Under the pieces are notes generated by a model that ran no database searches, was not told the origin of the DNA, and saw nothing but the letters and a program-made list of their open reading frames with translations. 64,000 nucleotides of DNA, taken from NCBI GenBank assembly GCA_907165275.2, contig OU015655.1:1376501-1440500 (forward strand), read 5' to 3'. The first letter of the stretch is position 1. Each line of letters starts with the position of its first letter. The stretch is from Zygaena filipendulae (Eukaryota; Arthropoda; Insecta; Lepidoptera; Zygaenidae). Below are positions 1-11,027 of the stretch, one piece after another. The translations under genes were made by a program, and so were the position numbers.

Positions 1-224
1 TGGATGTGGATAGGTACCTCTATAAATGCAGTTTTCTACTTGGTTTCTTTGTTTGCTTTGCTTTAGTGTACAAAGAGAACTTTGATATCTCTCGTTATTG
101 ATTAAATAATAATTCTTTATTCTATTCTACACAAAATCTTTGGTACGATCATATTTAACGATTTTTGTATGTAATCACAACAAATACTTAGTGTCGATGC
201 TGAACGAGTCATCTTAATCTTCTA
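1..224. other. AT-rich DNA, nothing recognised
   Basis: No open frame, repeat end or RNA motif that I recognise. The DNA is AT-rich like the rest of the window. Confidence 0.5.
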
Positions 225-545
225 CTAATAATTAAAACAGGTATACCTAACGTTTGTGAGTTTGTGAATGGTGAGTTTACGACGTCATTGTAGGGGTTAT
301 CTCTGGGGCCCTATTTTTGAATCGCTCGAGTTACTTTCATACACGGAATCGCGAATTCACGTGCGAATGCTCATACATTTTTTGAGCATTCACACGTGAA
401 TCTTGCAATTCCGTGTGCGAAAAGTAATTCGAGCGATTCAAAAATACGACCCCTGGATCTACTGAACAGATTTTAAAATTTCTATCACTATCGGAAGCTA
501 CGACAGTTCTGAGTGACTTAAGGTGCTTTTTATCCCGTAATTAAT
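225..545 (+). mobile_element. Helitron remnant split by a palindromic MITE
   Basis: Reads like the body of the Helitron family that fills this window: GTTTGTGAGTTTGTG near the 5' side, and after 453 the block 'ctactgaacagatttt', 'gaagctac' and 'ttttatcccg'. The 3' hairpin and CTAG are missing. The body is interrupted at 305-453 by a foldback element. The match is by pattern, not alignment. Confidence 0.5.
305..453. mobile_element. Palindromic MITE (foldback), about 149 bp
   Basis: Long inverted repeat. The left arm runs from GGGGCCCTATTTTTGAATCG, the right arm ends CGATTCAAAAATACGACCCC, and the arms stay complementary almost to the centre (CGAATGCTCA / TGAGCATTCA around a short T-rich loop). 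No coding capacity. It lies inside a Helitron body, so it is the younger insertion. Confidence 0.75.
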
Positions 546-1018
546 TACAATTTACTATCTATACAATACATTGTTATGTAGATGTATAGATTAACGAACA
601 TAGAAAATAAAATGCAACTCGATTATAGAATCGAATCGTGATTTGCGGTTTGATTCGACGCGTTGGGTTTTCTAATCACACGACGTTGATCCGTCTGTCA
701 TTCAGGACAAAGCATTTTATATGTATAGAATACGTGATGCAAACACACGACGAAGCTACGCTCCCGCAGCGATCTCGTTGCTGTCAGTTGGTACTGGTCA
801 TATCTTGTCTACTATTATAGATAAACCTAGTTTAACTTGTTATGTATCTGCAGTCTGTACCGTGTAGTCTATTGGTGGTTGCGGCTTATTATTGTTCTCA
901 CATAATTAATTTGCAAATTGAGATCACTAATGTTATACTATAACTATAAACTGACAGCGTGCCGCTGGAGAGTTTGTTGCGCAGCTTCGTCTCTTCAGCC
1001 ATAGCACTAGGAAGCTGT
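546..1018. other. No feature recognised
   Basis: AT-rich. An open frame of 60 codons at 638-820 has no family resemblance or splice context and I treat it as chance. Confidence 0.5.
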
Positions 1019-1019
1019 G

Positions 1020-1131
1020 AAGGGTGGATATTTTATAGGTGCTGTCATAATAAATGTAACTTTATTGACGTCAAAAAGAGCTACACTATGGGTCAAATTT
1101 GAATAAATTATTTGACTTTGACTTTGATAGA
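1020..1131 (+). mobile_element. Retroposon 3' end with TTTGAC tail, copy 1
   Basis: Shares the order 'gctgtcataata', 'attgacgtcaaaaagag' and the tail TTTGACTTTGACTTTGAT with 13,324-13,425. The short simple-repeat tail fits a 5'-truncated non-LTR element or SINE reading on the plus strand. Family not named. Confidence 0.55.
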
Positions 1132-1265
1132 AACATCCACAAACGTTCCCATTGGAAATACGTAAAACGCTCGTGGGTAATCACCCTAAGTGAATGAATC
1201 AATACACTAAAGACGTGGGTTATCTACGCATATCTGAATTTTTGTTCGCTCAAGGAATGTATAGC

Positions 1266-1372
1266 AACTGTATTTATTTATTTATTCTTTATTGCACAGT
1301 GTGTACAAATGGCGAACTTAATGCCTTGCGGCATTCTCTACCAGTTAACCATTGGGTAGACAGAGAGACTGT
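1266..1372 (-). mobile_element. Retroposon with (TTTA)n tail, copy 1
   Basis: Begins with TATTTATTTATTTATTC, then 'tgcaca', 'ggcgaacttaatgcc' and 'accagttaacc'. The same order recurs at 26,215-26,320. On the minus strand this is a retroposon 3' end with an AAATAAATA tail. The short ORFs in both directions here are readings of the repeat. Confidence 0.55.
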
Positions 1373-1598
1373 ATGTATGTCAAGTGTTCGCAATGTTGAT
1401 TTTCCCTCCCTTATTTTGCATATTTTAATTAGGTAATATTTATTTGCAATTAAACACTCACTAATTATAATTAATATAATATAGTAAAGATTCAATAAAT
1501 GAGTTAAGTTTCTATAACCGACTTATACAACTAAGCAGGAAATAGAGAATAGTAAATAGAATTCCTGTGTGTCTCATAAACGTATTGAATAGTACATT

Positions 1599-1689
1599 GT
1601 TATCCTAGGGGTGAAAGTAACTTATTTAGTCCCGAGACGAGGTTACGAATAGATCGAGGGACTAAATAAGTCTTTCTCCCGAGGATAAC
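1599..1689. mobile_element. Short MITE, 91 bp
   Basis: Terminal inverted repeats: GTTATCCTAGGGGTGAAAG on the left and CTTTCTCCCGAGGATAAC on the right, continuing inward as ACTTATTTAGTCCC / GGGACTAAATAAGT. Only about 25 bp separate the arms. No coding capacity. Confidence 0.7.
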
Positions 1690-1692
1690 ACT

Positions 1693-2640
1693 GTGCTTTT
1701 CATTACGAATGCAAGGAAAGTCAAAATAAAAATAGGAATTAGCTAAAGAAAAAAAATGAGTGAATTTTATTTTACATAAATCAACCATTAAGTGTTACTG
1801 GCCAGTAAGTATGCCCCCTATGACATAAAAAAAACTTGAGTTTCTGCAGTATCCAGCTGTCAGTTGAAAGCGATTCTCCCTAGGGCTGAAAAGTGTTACT
1901 TTCAACCTGCTTCTCAGGCAACTTCAGACCTACTTTCCGAGTATGAGTAATGAAAAATACATTAAACACTGTACAATACTCGATGGATCTTTCTTAAATT
2001 GCAAGGATTATTAAAAATGGGTAGATAATATTATTTAAACATTGGCAACCCCTATCAAGCCTGCCGCTATGCCACATAATTTCGTGACGAAATTTATGTC
2101 CGCACAAAACTAGGTATTCAATTCCTTTTTCTTATTACGACCGGAAGGATGTCTCTAAGGAGACTTAATGTTTGTAACTATAATATAAATATAAGATAGC
2201 TAAGTTAAAGTCATGTAGGATATAAGCACCGTGTTGTCTTTAAACAGACTATTGTGGTTTATATAAGCAAAAATGCCTTCTCTATGTGTTTTGTCTTTAT
2301 TAATAAATACAGCTCTAAAATGGAATATGAATAGAAAAAAATGCGTTAGTGTCGTGGAACATTCGTTTGGAACAATAGTATATTTTATTACAAGTGCGGA
2401 AATCCTGTCATTGCAAAGAGTACCTACCGATAGAAAGCTATACAATATTCCCGAGCGACATGGCTACTTTTAGAGTTCTCGAAGGAGATCTAAAATTCCT
2501 AAGCGGGTACAAAATACCTTAGCTTCTGCAGCAATTAAAAGTTGATAGCAAAAATAAAATGAAATATTTTCCAAAGTCACAAGAGTTCATAAAATATTTT
2601 CTAAAGTAATTAATTTTCATAATGTTCCAAACTCGACAGA
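1693..2640. other. No feature recognised
   Basis: AT-rich stretch. The short opposed frames at 2,200-2,473 overlap each other and show no family signal. Confidence 0.4.
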
Positions 2641-2667
2641 CGTAGCATTCCTAGAAAATTTGAAAAT

Positions 2668-2715
2668 GTAAGTTTTGAAATGCATCATGAACTCCTGATG
2701 CATTTCAAAACTTAC
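2668..2715. repeat. Perfect 20-bp hairpin
   Basis: The arm GTAAGTTTTGAAATGCATCA (2,668-2,687) is followed by 8 nt and its exact reverse complement (2,696-2,715). It could be the core of a small foldback element or a structured RNA. No flanking evidence decides. Confidence 0.75.
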
Positions 2716-2768
2716 ACTAACGAAAAGTTTCTTCGTTGACCTGCCGAGACTTGTGTATATTAAGTGTA

Positions 2769-2950
2769 CTAGCTGTCCCCCGCGGTTTCACCCGCGGTAA
2801 TTTCCGAGTTCCCGCTGGAATTCCAGGATAAACTATACGCATATATTTTCTTCTTAAATCACTCTATTAAAAAAAACCGTATCAAAACCCGTTGCGTAGT
2901 TGCACAGACAACGGGAAGCGACTGTGTTTTATATATACTATGTTGTGATA
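2769..2950 (-). mobile_element. Non-autonomous Helitron (Lep1-like), minus strand
   Basis: Starts on the plus strand as CTAGCTGTCCCCCGCGG followed by TTTCACCCGCGG and the CCCGCTGGAATTCC block, which is the reversed 3' end of the family. The 5' limit near 2,950 is not sharp. A decayed plus-oriented 3' end (3,006-3,040) follows. Confidence 0.75.
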
Positions 2951-3627
2951 GTGATACACGTTTTTACAGGCGCAGGAATCTTAGTAAATATTATTATTAC
3001 GAATCCCGAAGTAAACGCGAGTAAAGCGGCAGGGAGCTACTATAGTCATTTATAAATTATATTTTGAACTACTTTCGACATCTTCGTTATTTGATTGAAT
3101 TGAATTGATAAACTTTTTTTGACACAACACAAATGTGATGTTATGTTATGTTATATTATATATAGCATTTTAATAACAATAAAACAGGCCAAAATCCATT
3201 AATATATAATTTTTTCAAGTCTAATGCATAAGTACCTTCCTACTTATCAGAGAGTAAGCTGGTACGTCTGTCTGTCTAAAATAAAACTTTCATCAATCCA
3301 ATTATAAACTCGTGTACATTGAATGTTTTGACTTTCATTGTTTGAAAGTTACTTTATCTAACCCAATATCGGCAAGACAGACAGCTTTTCCCGATATATA
3401 TACGTATCAAGGACATACGTATAGACATTGGCAGTTCATTAGCTAGATTAAGACGAGTAAACTAGTATAATTGAAGATCAAACGAAAGTGAAGTTCTATC
3501 GCAATTATGTACCAGCTTCATTAGACGCGACTTATGTATTAGCCAACTGAAAGAAATATGTTGTAAGTTTGGAAATAGAGGTAACTCCGGAGCTACCGCA
3601 AAAGTAGAAACCGAATATATTAGTAAA

Positions 3628-4242
3628 CTAGTTGTGCCCCGCGGTTTCACCCGCGTTAATTTCAGAGTTCCCGCGGGAATTCCGGGATAAAAAGTACCCT
3701 ATGTGTTAATCTGATGTATAAGCTATATTATTGTAAAGTTTCATTTAAAATGAAAAAAAATAATTAAAAAAGCGTTTATTAAAACACAAAAAACAATGCC
3801 ATACGATTAGGGAGCACTAGTCCCTAAACAAGGGTTCCCTGTCTTATAGGGACCAGTCTCCTACAAATATATCCAATTAACCAATCAGTACAGAAGATTT
3901 AACATCTAAAAGTACAAGTTAAGAGACCAAACCAAACCATACCAACGACCAAGTGTGTGTCCTCATAGTGAGAAAAAATGAGAACAATAATACATTATGT
4001 CAAGAGGCCCTCACCGAGGTTCATGAGATTAAACCAAGTGTCAAGACAGAAGAAGTGGCAGAAGTAATGTGCCTACAATAAGAATAATAGGAACATTATA
4101 AATAGTCAGCAGTCGAAGACTCTGTGGCCTATTTAAATCCATCCATTAGTTTTTGCGTGAAACAGTAACAAACATCCATCCATCCATCCATCCATCCATA
4201 CATACATACTTACAAACTTTCGCGTTTATAATATTAGTAGGA
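3628..4242 (-). mobile_element. Full-length Helitron carrying a 381-bp insertion
   Basis: The reversed 3' end begins CTAGTTGTGCCCCGCGG at 3,628. The reversed 5' end finishes TTTATAATATTAGTAGGA at 4,242, so both termini (TCCTACTAATATTATAAA ... CTAG) are present. An (ATCC)n tract lies near the 5' end, as in other copies. Removing 3,750-4,130 plus one 7-bp duplication leaves a copy closely matching 19,607-19,821. Confidence 0.85.
3750..4130. mobile_element. Unidentified 381-bp insertion with a 7-bp target duplication
   Basis: Interrupts the Helitron at ATTTAAA, which is present on both sides (3,743-3,749 and 4,131-4,137). The insert starts ATGAAAAAAAATAATT and ends GACTCTGTGGCCT. It has no obvious inverted repeats, no clear poly-A end, and no ORF worth calling. 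The comparison with the intact Helitron copy fixes its limits exactly. Confidence 0.75.
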
Positions 4243-4444
4243 TAGTAACTACCTACATTGTATTACGTAATAGTGGAGGCTTCATTGGTTAGTGTCATTG
4301 TTTTCCTAATATATATATAGGTGCGTACATGTAATACAGATAAAACCTTTTATCTTCCCGAATACACAAATAAATAAACTATTATACCGATATAAAATTT
4401 CCTTCACCGAGAAAAGTTCAATTTAATTAACTTAATTTAATTAA

Positions 4445-4522
4445 TTTATAAATTAGGCTACTTTATAGAGTTCCTGCGGGAATTCCGAAACTCACGCGAG
4501 TGAAAAAGCGGGGCGCAGCTAG
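4445..4522 (+). mobile_element. Helitron 3' end
   Basis: TAGGCTACTTTATAGAG, TCCTGCGGGAATTCC, then GCGGGGCGCAGCTAG ending at 4,522. The 5' part is not clear. First member of a head-to-tail chain of three. Confidence 0.75.
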
Positions 4523-4542
4523 TGGTATATTATAATAATATC

Positions 4543-4730
4543 ATCTATATCTATACCTAATATTTTAAACAGGAAAGATTTGATTTTTTGTTAGTTTATT
4601 TGTTACGATTTAACTCAAAAACTACTGGACCAATTTTGAAAAATTCTTTCACCATTAGAAAACTACATTATCCCTGAGTAGCATAGGCTACTCCGAAATT
4701 AACGTGGGTGTAACCGCGGGGAACAGCTAG
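4543..4730 (+). mobile_element. Non-autonomous Helitron
   Basis: Starts near TCTATATCTATACCTAATAT, contains AACTACTGGACCAATTTTG and ends GTAACCGCGGGGAACAGCTAG at 4,730. The GAATTCC box is deleted between 'aggctactcc' and 'gaaattaacg'. Confidence 0.8.
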
Positions 4731-4733
4731 TAT

Positions 4734-4909
4734 AATATAAAAATGAATTGCTGTTCGTTTGTCTCGCCAAAACGCGAGAATGGCTGGACCGCTTTGGCTA
4801 ATTTTGATCTTGAAATATTTGCGCCAATCCAGGGAAGGTTTAAAAAGTGAATTAGGCTACTTTAGAGTTCCTGTGGGAATTCCGCAACTGACGCGAGTGA
4901 AACAGCTAG
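4734..4909 (+). mobile_element. Non-autonomous Helitron
   Basis: Begins just after the previous CTAG with TATAATATAAAAATGAAT, the 5' end of a second subfamily. Contains GGCTGGACCG and TCCTGTGGGAATTCC and ends GAAACAGCTAG at 4,909. The hairpin is partly lost. Confidence 0.75.
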
Positions 4910-4919
4910 TAGTAGGTGT

Positions 4920-5190
4920 CTAATAATATCAATATGTAAAGCTATAAAGAAGGTTTCACTTAGTGTAGTTTTAAGCACATGTCTCTTTTTTTTGTATATT
5001 AATTACCTACTTATTTGAGTGTGTACCCAACATACTTATAGGATTGGATGTGCTATTTTACGTGTTCCGATACTGTATCTATTATTAATAAGTATACTTC
5101 CATCAGAATATGCTATGTAGTTATTGCCTATATGAATGGGCAATGCAAACATACGCAATGTTTGCCAACTCCGCGTCCTGGGCTTTCTCC
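4920..5190. other. No feature recognised
   Basis: AT-rich. Nothing supported on either strand. Confidence 0.4.
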
Positions 5191-5198
5191 GTGAATTA

Positions 5199-5317
5199 GT
5201 ACAGTCAGCAACAGAAATATGTAATCGCTTCTGCCAGCCATTGGATCTTGTTGCAACTTTACCAGTAACCACCGACACATCACACAAGTGTTCACACATT
5301 TGCAGTGCTGACTGTAC
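5199..5317. mobile_element. Small MITE with GTACAGTCAGCA ends
   Basis: Perfect 12-bp terminal inverted repeats GTACAGTCAGCA / TGCTGACTGTAC enclose 95 bp. The end plus the adjoining 'acagaaatatgt' recurs at 61,813-61,842 and more weakly at 10,551-10,590, so this is a dispersed family. The overlapping frames on both strands here (127, 75 and 68 codons) are shadows. Confidence 0.65.
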
Positions 5318-5319
5318 AT

Positions 5320-5890
5320 ATCTAAGTGCCTCATTTGAATTTATATTCGATTGTCTTGACTGAGGCCGGTATCGATATCGCTGAGGGGAATCGTGGAAAT
5401 TTTCCTGATGGTAACACAAGCAGGTAGCAATATGGCCGATGGATAATAATACTTAGGCAGGTACGTACTTATTACAAAACGAGCAACATATTCTATGTAC
5501 TAAGAAGTAAGAGAATACATTACAGTAAATTTTTATATCGGTGGTAGAGCTTGTCTTGTCTAAAATGACGCGCCCTGCTACTTAATTAGCAGTTTTAGAT
5601 GTGCGAGATAATGACGTTTTTGTATTGATAATATTAATTATTGTATTATACCTTTATGTATAATACCTTTATTGCCTTCTTTAAAATTGCATGTAGTGTT
5701 TACCTATAAAAGTTGTACACTTAGATTTAAACTATTTTCTGTTAATATAGATATAAGATGTTCTGGTGTATTAACTACTGGTAGACCAATAAATAAAAAT
5801 AAAAATAAAAATAAATAATATCTCTTTAATAGTGTGAGTGCGGCGACAATATGCGGCAACTGAGGACGAATGGCAAGACCAGATTTATAT
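5320..5890. other. No gene recognised
   Basis: AT-rich. Contains a short (AAATA)n tract near 5,790-5,815. No supported feature. Confidence 0.4.
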
Positions 5891-5891
5891 G

Positions 5892-6128
5892 TGGACATAG
5901 ATATGCAATAGTGTGTTAACCCACACTGGAGAAATTTTGAGTAAATTAAAGTTTTAAAATTATAGCGGCATTTTGTTTCAACATTTTTATGTTCAATATT
6001 TAGTTACATATTTAAAAAATGTAATAAGTTAAACACATAATTAAAAAACGTTCTCTAACTCTCAATAAATCGTTTTGAATCAATAACTTTGTTTTGTGGG
6101 TTAACATGTTATTGCTTATCTGCGTCCA
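5892..6128. mobile_element. MITE of 237 bp, copy 1
   Basis: Ends TGGACATAGATATGCAATAG and TATTGCTTATCTGCGTCCA, with GTTAACCCACA / TGTGGGTTAAC just inside. A second copy of exactly the same length lies inverted at 26,790-27,026. Flanking bases suggest a 2-bp target duplication (TG). No coding capacity. Confidence 0.8.
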
Positions 6129-6224
6129 TGTGTCGTATCGATATTTTAACGGTTGTGCGTGTAATACACCCGATGGAGGGGCGCGTCCTTTTAGCTCAGG
6201 CAAGCTCTACAGACTTATGGATTA

Positions 6225-6530
6225 TTGTACCACAGAGAAAAGAAATCTACTAGAGATGACATGTAGGCGGCGCAGGCGCGCCACGGTTGCATAGGAAGTT
6301 AGAGCAAATGCTCTAACTTGCCCAATACTTCTTTGGCCACTATCCCAAGTATATTTTCCACAATATTTCCAAAACTGTAAATTTTGAAAATAGTGACTAT
6401 GTAAAAACGTAACCAAAAAGCTTTTTATGCATTTCTTTACATTAATGAATGTTTTAGTGCGTGATGAATAGTTTTGTGTCCGAAAATCACCTGGCGACAC
6501 TGGTTTTCACCTGTTTTCATACTAAACTAA
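6225..6530. mobile_element. Dispersed repeat 'ACCACAGAGAAA', copy 1
   Basis: 'accacagagaaa', 'gaggacatgtaggc'-like, 'ggcgcgccac', 'ttttccacaatattccc'-like and 'gtgatgaatagtttt' occur in the same order at 23,251-24,170. Termini and class unknown. The 92-codon minus frame here is part of the repeat. Confidence 0.55.
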
Positions 6531-6987
6531 GTTGGTGTCCCTTCTATCAGTTATTTTCTGTTCTGTGATTGTAACACTGATTTTATTATACCTTATACCC
6601 TGAGTGTTATAATTAATTTGTTTAATAATTTATTTAATAAAATAAAAAAAAATGTTTAATTATTTAAATTACCTAAGCAACTAGGTAATTTTAATGAGGT
6701 TATTAAAATCACCTAGTGATTTTAAAGTTTTAAAATGAATCAAGTTCTCGGCATTTAGTTTCCGAGACAAAAAGTTTTGTAAAGTTGGGTGAAAAAATCG
6801 CTTCCAAGATTTTAATTGATTTTAATAATAAATGCGCAATTTCATATATCTCGATCTACCATCTATCTATAGGTAGGTACTTATAATAAAACTGTAGAGA
6901 GGTAACATTGAATATATATTCAAAATTAATATTGGAGGATGAATGGTCATCGATACTGATGCCAAAAATGCAATCAGTAAATTTTTT

Positions 6988-7010
6988 GTCTGTCTGTCTG
7001 TCTGTCTGTA
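6988..7010. repeat. (GTCT)n microsatellite
   Basis: About five GTCT units, followed by a Helitron-like 'aaaaactactgaagggatttt' block. Such tetranucleotide tracts are common inside this Helitron family. Confidence 0.8.
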
Positions 7011-7184
7011 TGTGCACGCATGGGTCAAAAACTACTGAAGGGATTTTAACCATACTTGGTACGATTGTAGTCCATACTCTTGGGCAGGTTATAGGCTATA
7101 TAACATAACGCTAAGGCACACAGGAGCTGAGCAGTGACGTTAAATTTAAAGCAAGTCGGATGAAAAAGCGCTTTCGAGCTCTTA

Positions 7185-7350
7185 TCCTCGCATACGTTTA
7201 ATCAATCACGCAAAAACGGCTGAACGGATTTCGATGAAATTTGGCATGCACGTTGTCAGGGGTACAAAGAAGGACATAGGGTACTTTTTATCCCAGAACT
7301 CCTGCGGGAACTCCGAAATTACCGCGGGTGAAACCGCGGGGCACAGCTAG
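7185..7350 (+). mobile_element. Helitron 3' half
   Basis: Contains GCTGAACGGATTTCG, 'gtcaggggtacaaagaaggacatagg' in parts, CTCCTGCGGGAACTCC and the terminal hairpin with GGGGCACAGCTAG ending at 7,350. The 5' limit is uncertain; the element may reach back to about 6,900. Confidence 0.85.
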
Positions 7351-7354
7351 TAAT

Positions 7355-8465
7355 ATATAAAAATCTATGTGCATGCTTAGATTTGGAAAATTATGTTTTT
7401 GTTTGAACCACGTGAATTTAGGGATTTTATTTTAAATGTCAGTGAAAACCACATCAAATCTATTGAGTAGTTTGTTTTATAATACATACTATTTAAGACT
7501 TTTACAGGCTAAGACATTCTATACAGTAAATTGTTCACAGGGATCAAACTACGTAGCACTACTTGCTTTACCTGAATAATAATTAGTAGGTATAATACAT
7601 AAATTCAAAGATATTTCGCATCGATAGAGGAATATGCGAATGCTATTATTAATAAACTCTTTCTTTCCTTCTTTCTTTCTTTCTATTTTTTGATGATGAT
7701 TGTAGTTAGTATCTGCAGCATTAAAATTTGATGTCAAAAATCAAAAGTAAACGGGTTTCTTCTTCTTCTTCTTCAATTATGGCAATCTATCGCGATTTAT
7801 CGTATTTAATTCTGCCGATGTACGTATTTTAGCAATTAAAGTAATTATGGCGAAACGCCAATGACAGTGTTAGATTGTTCCCCAAGATAAAACACGCTTC
7901 TCTCTCGAAAACCAGCTTCTTTCTTGGAAAACAAAATGGCTGCTGAACGGTGGTGAAAATATCGAATAAATAAAGTGACAGGCGTCCACTCGCTACGACC
8001 TCCACCGGTCAACAACATATACGGGTTATTTCAAATTTCAACCGTATAGTCAAAATGCTGACATTTAGGTCAGCAAATGTATGCTTTCCATATCGAAATA
8101 GGGTCAGCAAAAATTGTAAAACTGATCAGCAATGAATGTCATAGGAAGCTGCTTTATTTCTGTGTAGCCGATTTAATGTAGCTATTCACTAGATTATGTA
8201 AGTCGGGTTTAATCAAATTTTGATAAGTGGAATTGTTAGGTTTATTTCGAGGTTACTTTGCGACTGTGACTGTATCTAAGTAGGCGAAGCCCCGCTTATA
8301 TTTCAGCATCCATGGTCATGAGAATCCTAACAATCTACCTAATATTAAGGCATGCCATTATGTAATTTTGCCGATCAAGTAGGTGCTTATATAATAATTT
8401 TTTCACTTCACTACATATTAGATAACAAAGTTCTCCGACGCGTCTGTCTGCAGTTTTTATTTCAC
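7355..8465. other. Mostly unassigned DNA with a CTTT tail
   Basis: A retroposon-like end AATAAACTC followed by (CTTT)n lies at 7,648-7,685. A (TTC)n tract lies at 7,757-7,772. The rest shows no repeat end or ORF I can support. Confidence 0.45.
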
Positions 8466-8469
8466 ACCA

Positions 8470-8690
8470 GGGGGCTCTTATTCACTATGACCATAACACG
8501 CCGCACTAAGGTAACACGCCGCAAAAACCGTCTTTCCATCGTAATCAAAGAAGTTTTATAGCAAATAAATACATTTACAACGTTTCTTATGGCATAAAGA
8601 ATAATAATTTCTAATATCTTGTAATCTAGAACGTTTGAAAATGCATTTTTGGGACTCGCGTTATAAGCAAGGAATGTTGTATAAGAGCCC
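8470..8690. mobile_element. TIR element 'GGGCCCTTATTCACTATGAC', copy 1
   Basis: Left end GGGGGCTCTTATTCACTATG followed by ACCATAACACGCCGC. The right end is only TATAAGAGCCC. The inner block 'aataatttctaatat' also occurs in the neighbouring copy and near 60,700. Non-coding. Confidence 0.6.
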
Positions 8691-8691
8691 A

Positions 8692-9542
8692 GGGCCCTTT
8701 TTCACTATGACCATAACACGTTGCGGTAAGGAATAAGGATTTTCCCTCGCGCTCGAAGAAGTTTCACATCACAAAATATAGTAGATTTTACAACAAGTGC
8801 ACAAAACGAATTTTTATCCAAGACTTTTAGCAGCCCGAGTCGAAGGTGAGAGCTGATAGTAATGTCTAGGATAAACTACATGTAACGTTGTAACGTGGTG
8901 TTCATGGAGGCATAGCACGTTGTTTTATCTAAATTCAAAATTTATTTTTCTTGAGCGTTATTGTTTTTTTTTTCTCTCGAATTCTTTCAAATAACAAAAG
9001 GAAGCTGTAAATTAAAAATTTAATATTTTTACACTTTACAAAATTGTACATTAGGTATATTTTAATATTTGCAAGGCTTGATCCAGGTCTCATCTGATGT
9101 TTTCATAACACTTGCCCACTGGTTTTTTGTGACGTGGTGTGTGACCTGGACCTGATTGTCTGCAGGGATTTTATGATAACAAATGATACCAGTTACCTTT
9201 CTTGCATTTAAAAACTATCTTCAATCTAGACTTGAAACTATTTTGAAGCCTCTGGACTTTCTGCTGTTACTGTACCTACTCTTTCTTATTTCTGCTCTCC
9301 GCACCCTGGCCGATGCCCTGCAGCTTCGGACTCTAGGCCAGTGCCTAATTTAAACTAACTCTTCTGTACTGATTACACTCTTCTAAAATTTATGACCGGA
9401 TTTTCACGTACGACCCGTTTCAACGTGTGTTATGGCATACAGAATATTAATTTCTAATATTGTGGCATCTGGAGCGTCTGGGATTGTGTTTTAGGGACCA
9501 CAAAGGCGAGGAGTATTGTTAGTCTTAGTGAATAAGGGCCCC
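8692..9542. mobile_element. TIR element of the same family, copy 2, enlarged
   Basis: Left end GGGCCCTTTTTCACTATGAC, right end CTTAGTGAATAAGGGCCC. The 850-bp interior is much longer than in other copies and its middle (about 8,940-9,400) is unrelated, so a second insertion is likely. No ORF supported. Confidence 0.55.
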
Positions 9543-9855
9543 ATGCATTCAAGATAAATAGGTATAATAGCAACTATGTAAGTTTTAGAATTAGCATTTG
9601 TTGAACGACGTACGCTACGGTCGACGCTCACTGGTTAATAAACCTAAATATACCTAATACCTACCTATCAATAATAATTTAGTGTGAAAACGTGTTAAAC
9701 GGCTAATGTACCGCTTTTACTGCACCGTGCCGCTGTGAGAAATGTAACGATAAATAACAGCTGAATCTGGATACAGTTCAAAGCAGCGTTACCCAACTTT
9801 TGACGAAGTTTATCCATTACAAACAAACACACAAAAATAAAATCTTTTTTCACCA

Positions 9856-10069
9856 TCTATCTATACTAATATTATGACAAAGAGGTAAAGTTTGTGAGTT
9901 TGTGCAGAGGTTGTAATCACTGGAATTACTTAACCGATTTTGAAACTTCTTTTACCAATAGAAAGCCACGTAGCTCACGCCATTTGTGAGTAGCATAGGC
10001 TATATTTTAACTCGGAATTCCCGCAGGAATTCCGAAATTACCGCAAGTAAAACCGCCGGGAACAGCTAG
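9856..10069 (+). mobile_element. Full-length non-autonomous Helitron
   Basis: 5' end TCTATCTATACTAATATTAT at 9,856. Internal 'cataggctatattttaactcgg', GAATTCCCGCAGGAATTCC, and the 3' end AACCGCCGGGAACAGCTAG at 10,069 followed by T. Confidence 0.85.
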
Positions 10070-10200
10070 TTTATAATGATATTAGTATTGAAATACATAA
10101 TTATGATATTTTTATACTGTCGTCGATTTGTCCGAAATCACTCAATATATATGATTGCTCACAATATAGGTGCTTACAAGCTTACAAGTGGTTTACAAGC

Positions 10201-10235
10201 TAGGGTTAGGGTTAGGGTAGGGGTAGGGTAGGGTT
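10201..10235. repeat. TTAGGG/TAGGG simple repeat
   Basis: TAGGGTTAGGGTTAGGG followed by looser TAGGGG and TAGGG units, 35 bp. Insect telomeres are normally TTAGG, so this is best read as an interstitial microsatellite. Confidence 0.8.
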
Positions 10236-10239
10236 TGAC

Positions 10240-10734
10240 CACAGCTCACCTGAATGATTTTAAGTGACGATGCGGTCGATTGTAATCACACCAGGCTTAA
10301 AATAAGCCTTTATATTCATAAAGCTGATTACGTGCTAAAAGCCCCTGCGAACCCCTTTGTTACGTACCTAATTATTTCCCAATTTTGTAGCAGCTACGTA
10401 AATTATTAGAAACAACGTCAACACATAGAATTATTACGGTTGGTGAAGTCTAACTCGTAATACTGTACTGTCGGTATCGATAATACGTATACACTTTGGT
10501 CATTGGTCAAACCTTATTCCTATTGCAATAAGAGTCAACGACGGTCAATAGTGTTCGCACATTTCTGTAGCTGAGTGCACATTTACGAATCGGCTCGCGG
10601 TCCCAGCCGTCCGAAACAAGCGACAACCGTGTGTTAGTCGCTCGAATGCAGCGCTCGCAGCTAGCTAGTGAACTATCCCTGGTTTACCGAGGCGCATGTC
10701 TAGTTTACAACACGAAATATTCCTATATTCTATA
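10240..10734. other. No feature recognised
   Basis: Unassigned. A copy of the 'cacatttctgt-gctgagtgcac' end of the GTACAGTCAGCA family sits at 10,557-10,582. Confidence 0.4.
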
Positions 10735-10945
10735 CTAGCTGTGCCCCGCGGTTTCACCCGCATGAAACGTTTTTGTATGACAACTTATTTTCCCAACATC
10801 CAATTTATGGAACAAAGCCTTTAAGTAGCTCCAGGTTTAGCTTAATCTACCTAAGAAAACCGTATGAAAATCCGTTCAGTAGGTTCGAAGATTATCGCGA
10901 ACAGACAGACAGAAAAGAATTTAAAAACTCTTTTTTTTTGTGGTT
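10735..10945 (-). mobile_element. Non-autonomous Helitron, minus strand
   Basis: Reversed 3' end CTAGCTGTGCCCCGCGG at 10,735, then TTTCACCCGC. The body has 'aaaaccgtatgaaaatccgttcagtag' in parts and a (CAGA)n run. The GAATTCC box is missing. The 100-codon plus frame starting at 10,773 lies within and beyond it and is not a gene. Confidence 0.75.
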
Positions 10946-11027
10946 GGTTACTCTTCTTTTATCACTCCCAGTCCAAAATTTGTCAAAAATATTCAATGTA
11001 CAGAATCACGGATTCTACTCTTTTATT

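Noticed and set aside
5036..5419. 127-codon minus frame as a gene
   Set aside because: Overlaps frames on both strands and covers a small MITE. No family resemblance or splice structure.
10201..10235. TTAGGG repeat as a telomere or a fused chromosome end
   Set aside because: Only 35 bp, degenerating to TAGGG, inside normal interspersed-repeat DNA. Insect telomeres use TTAGG, so it is treated as a microsatellite.
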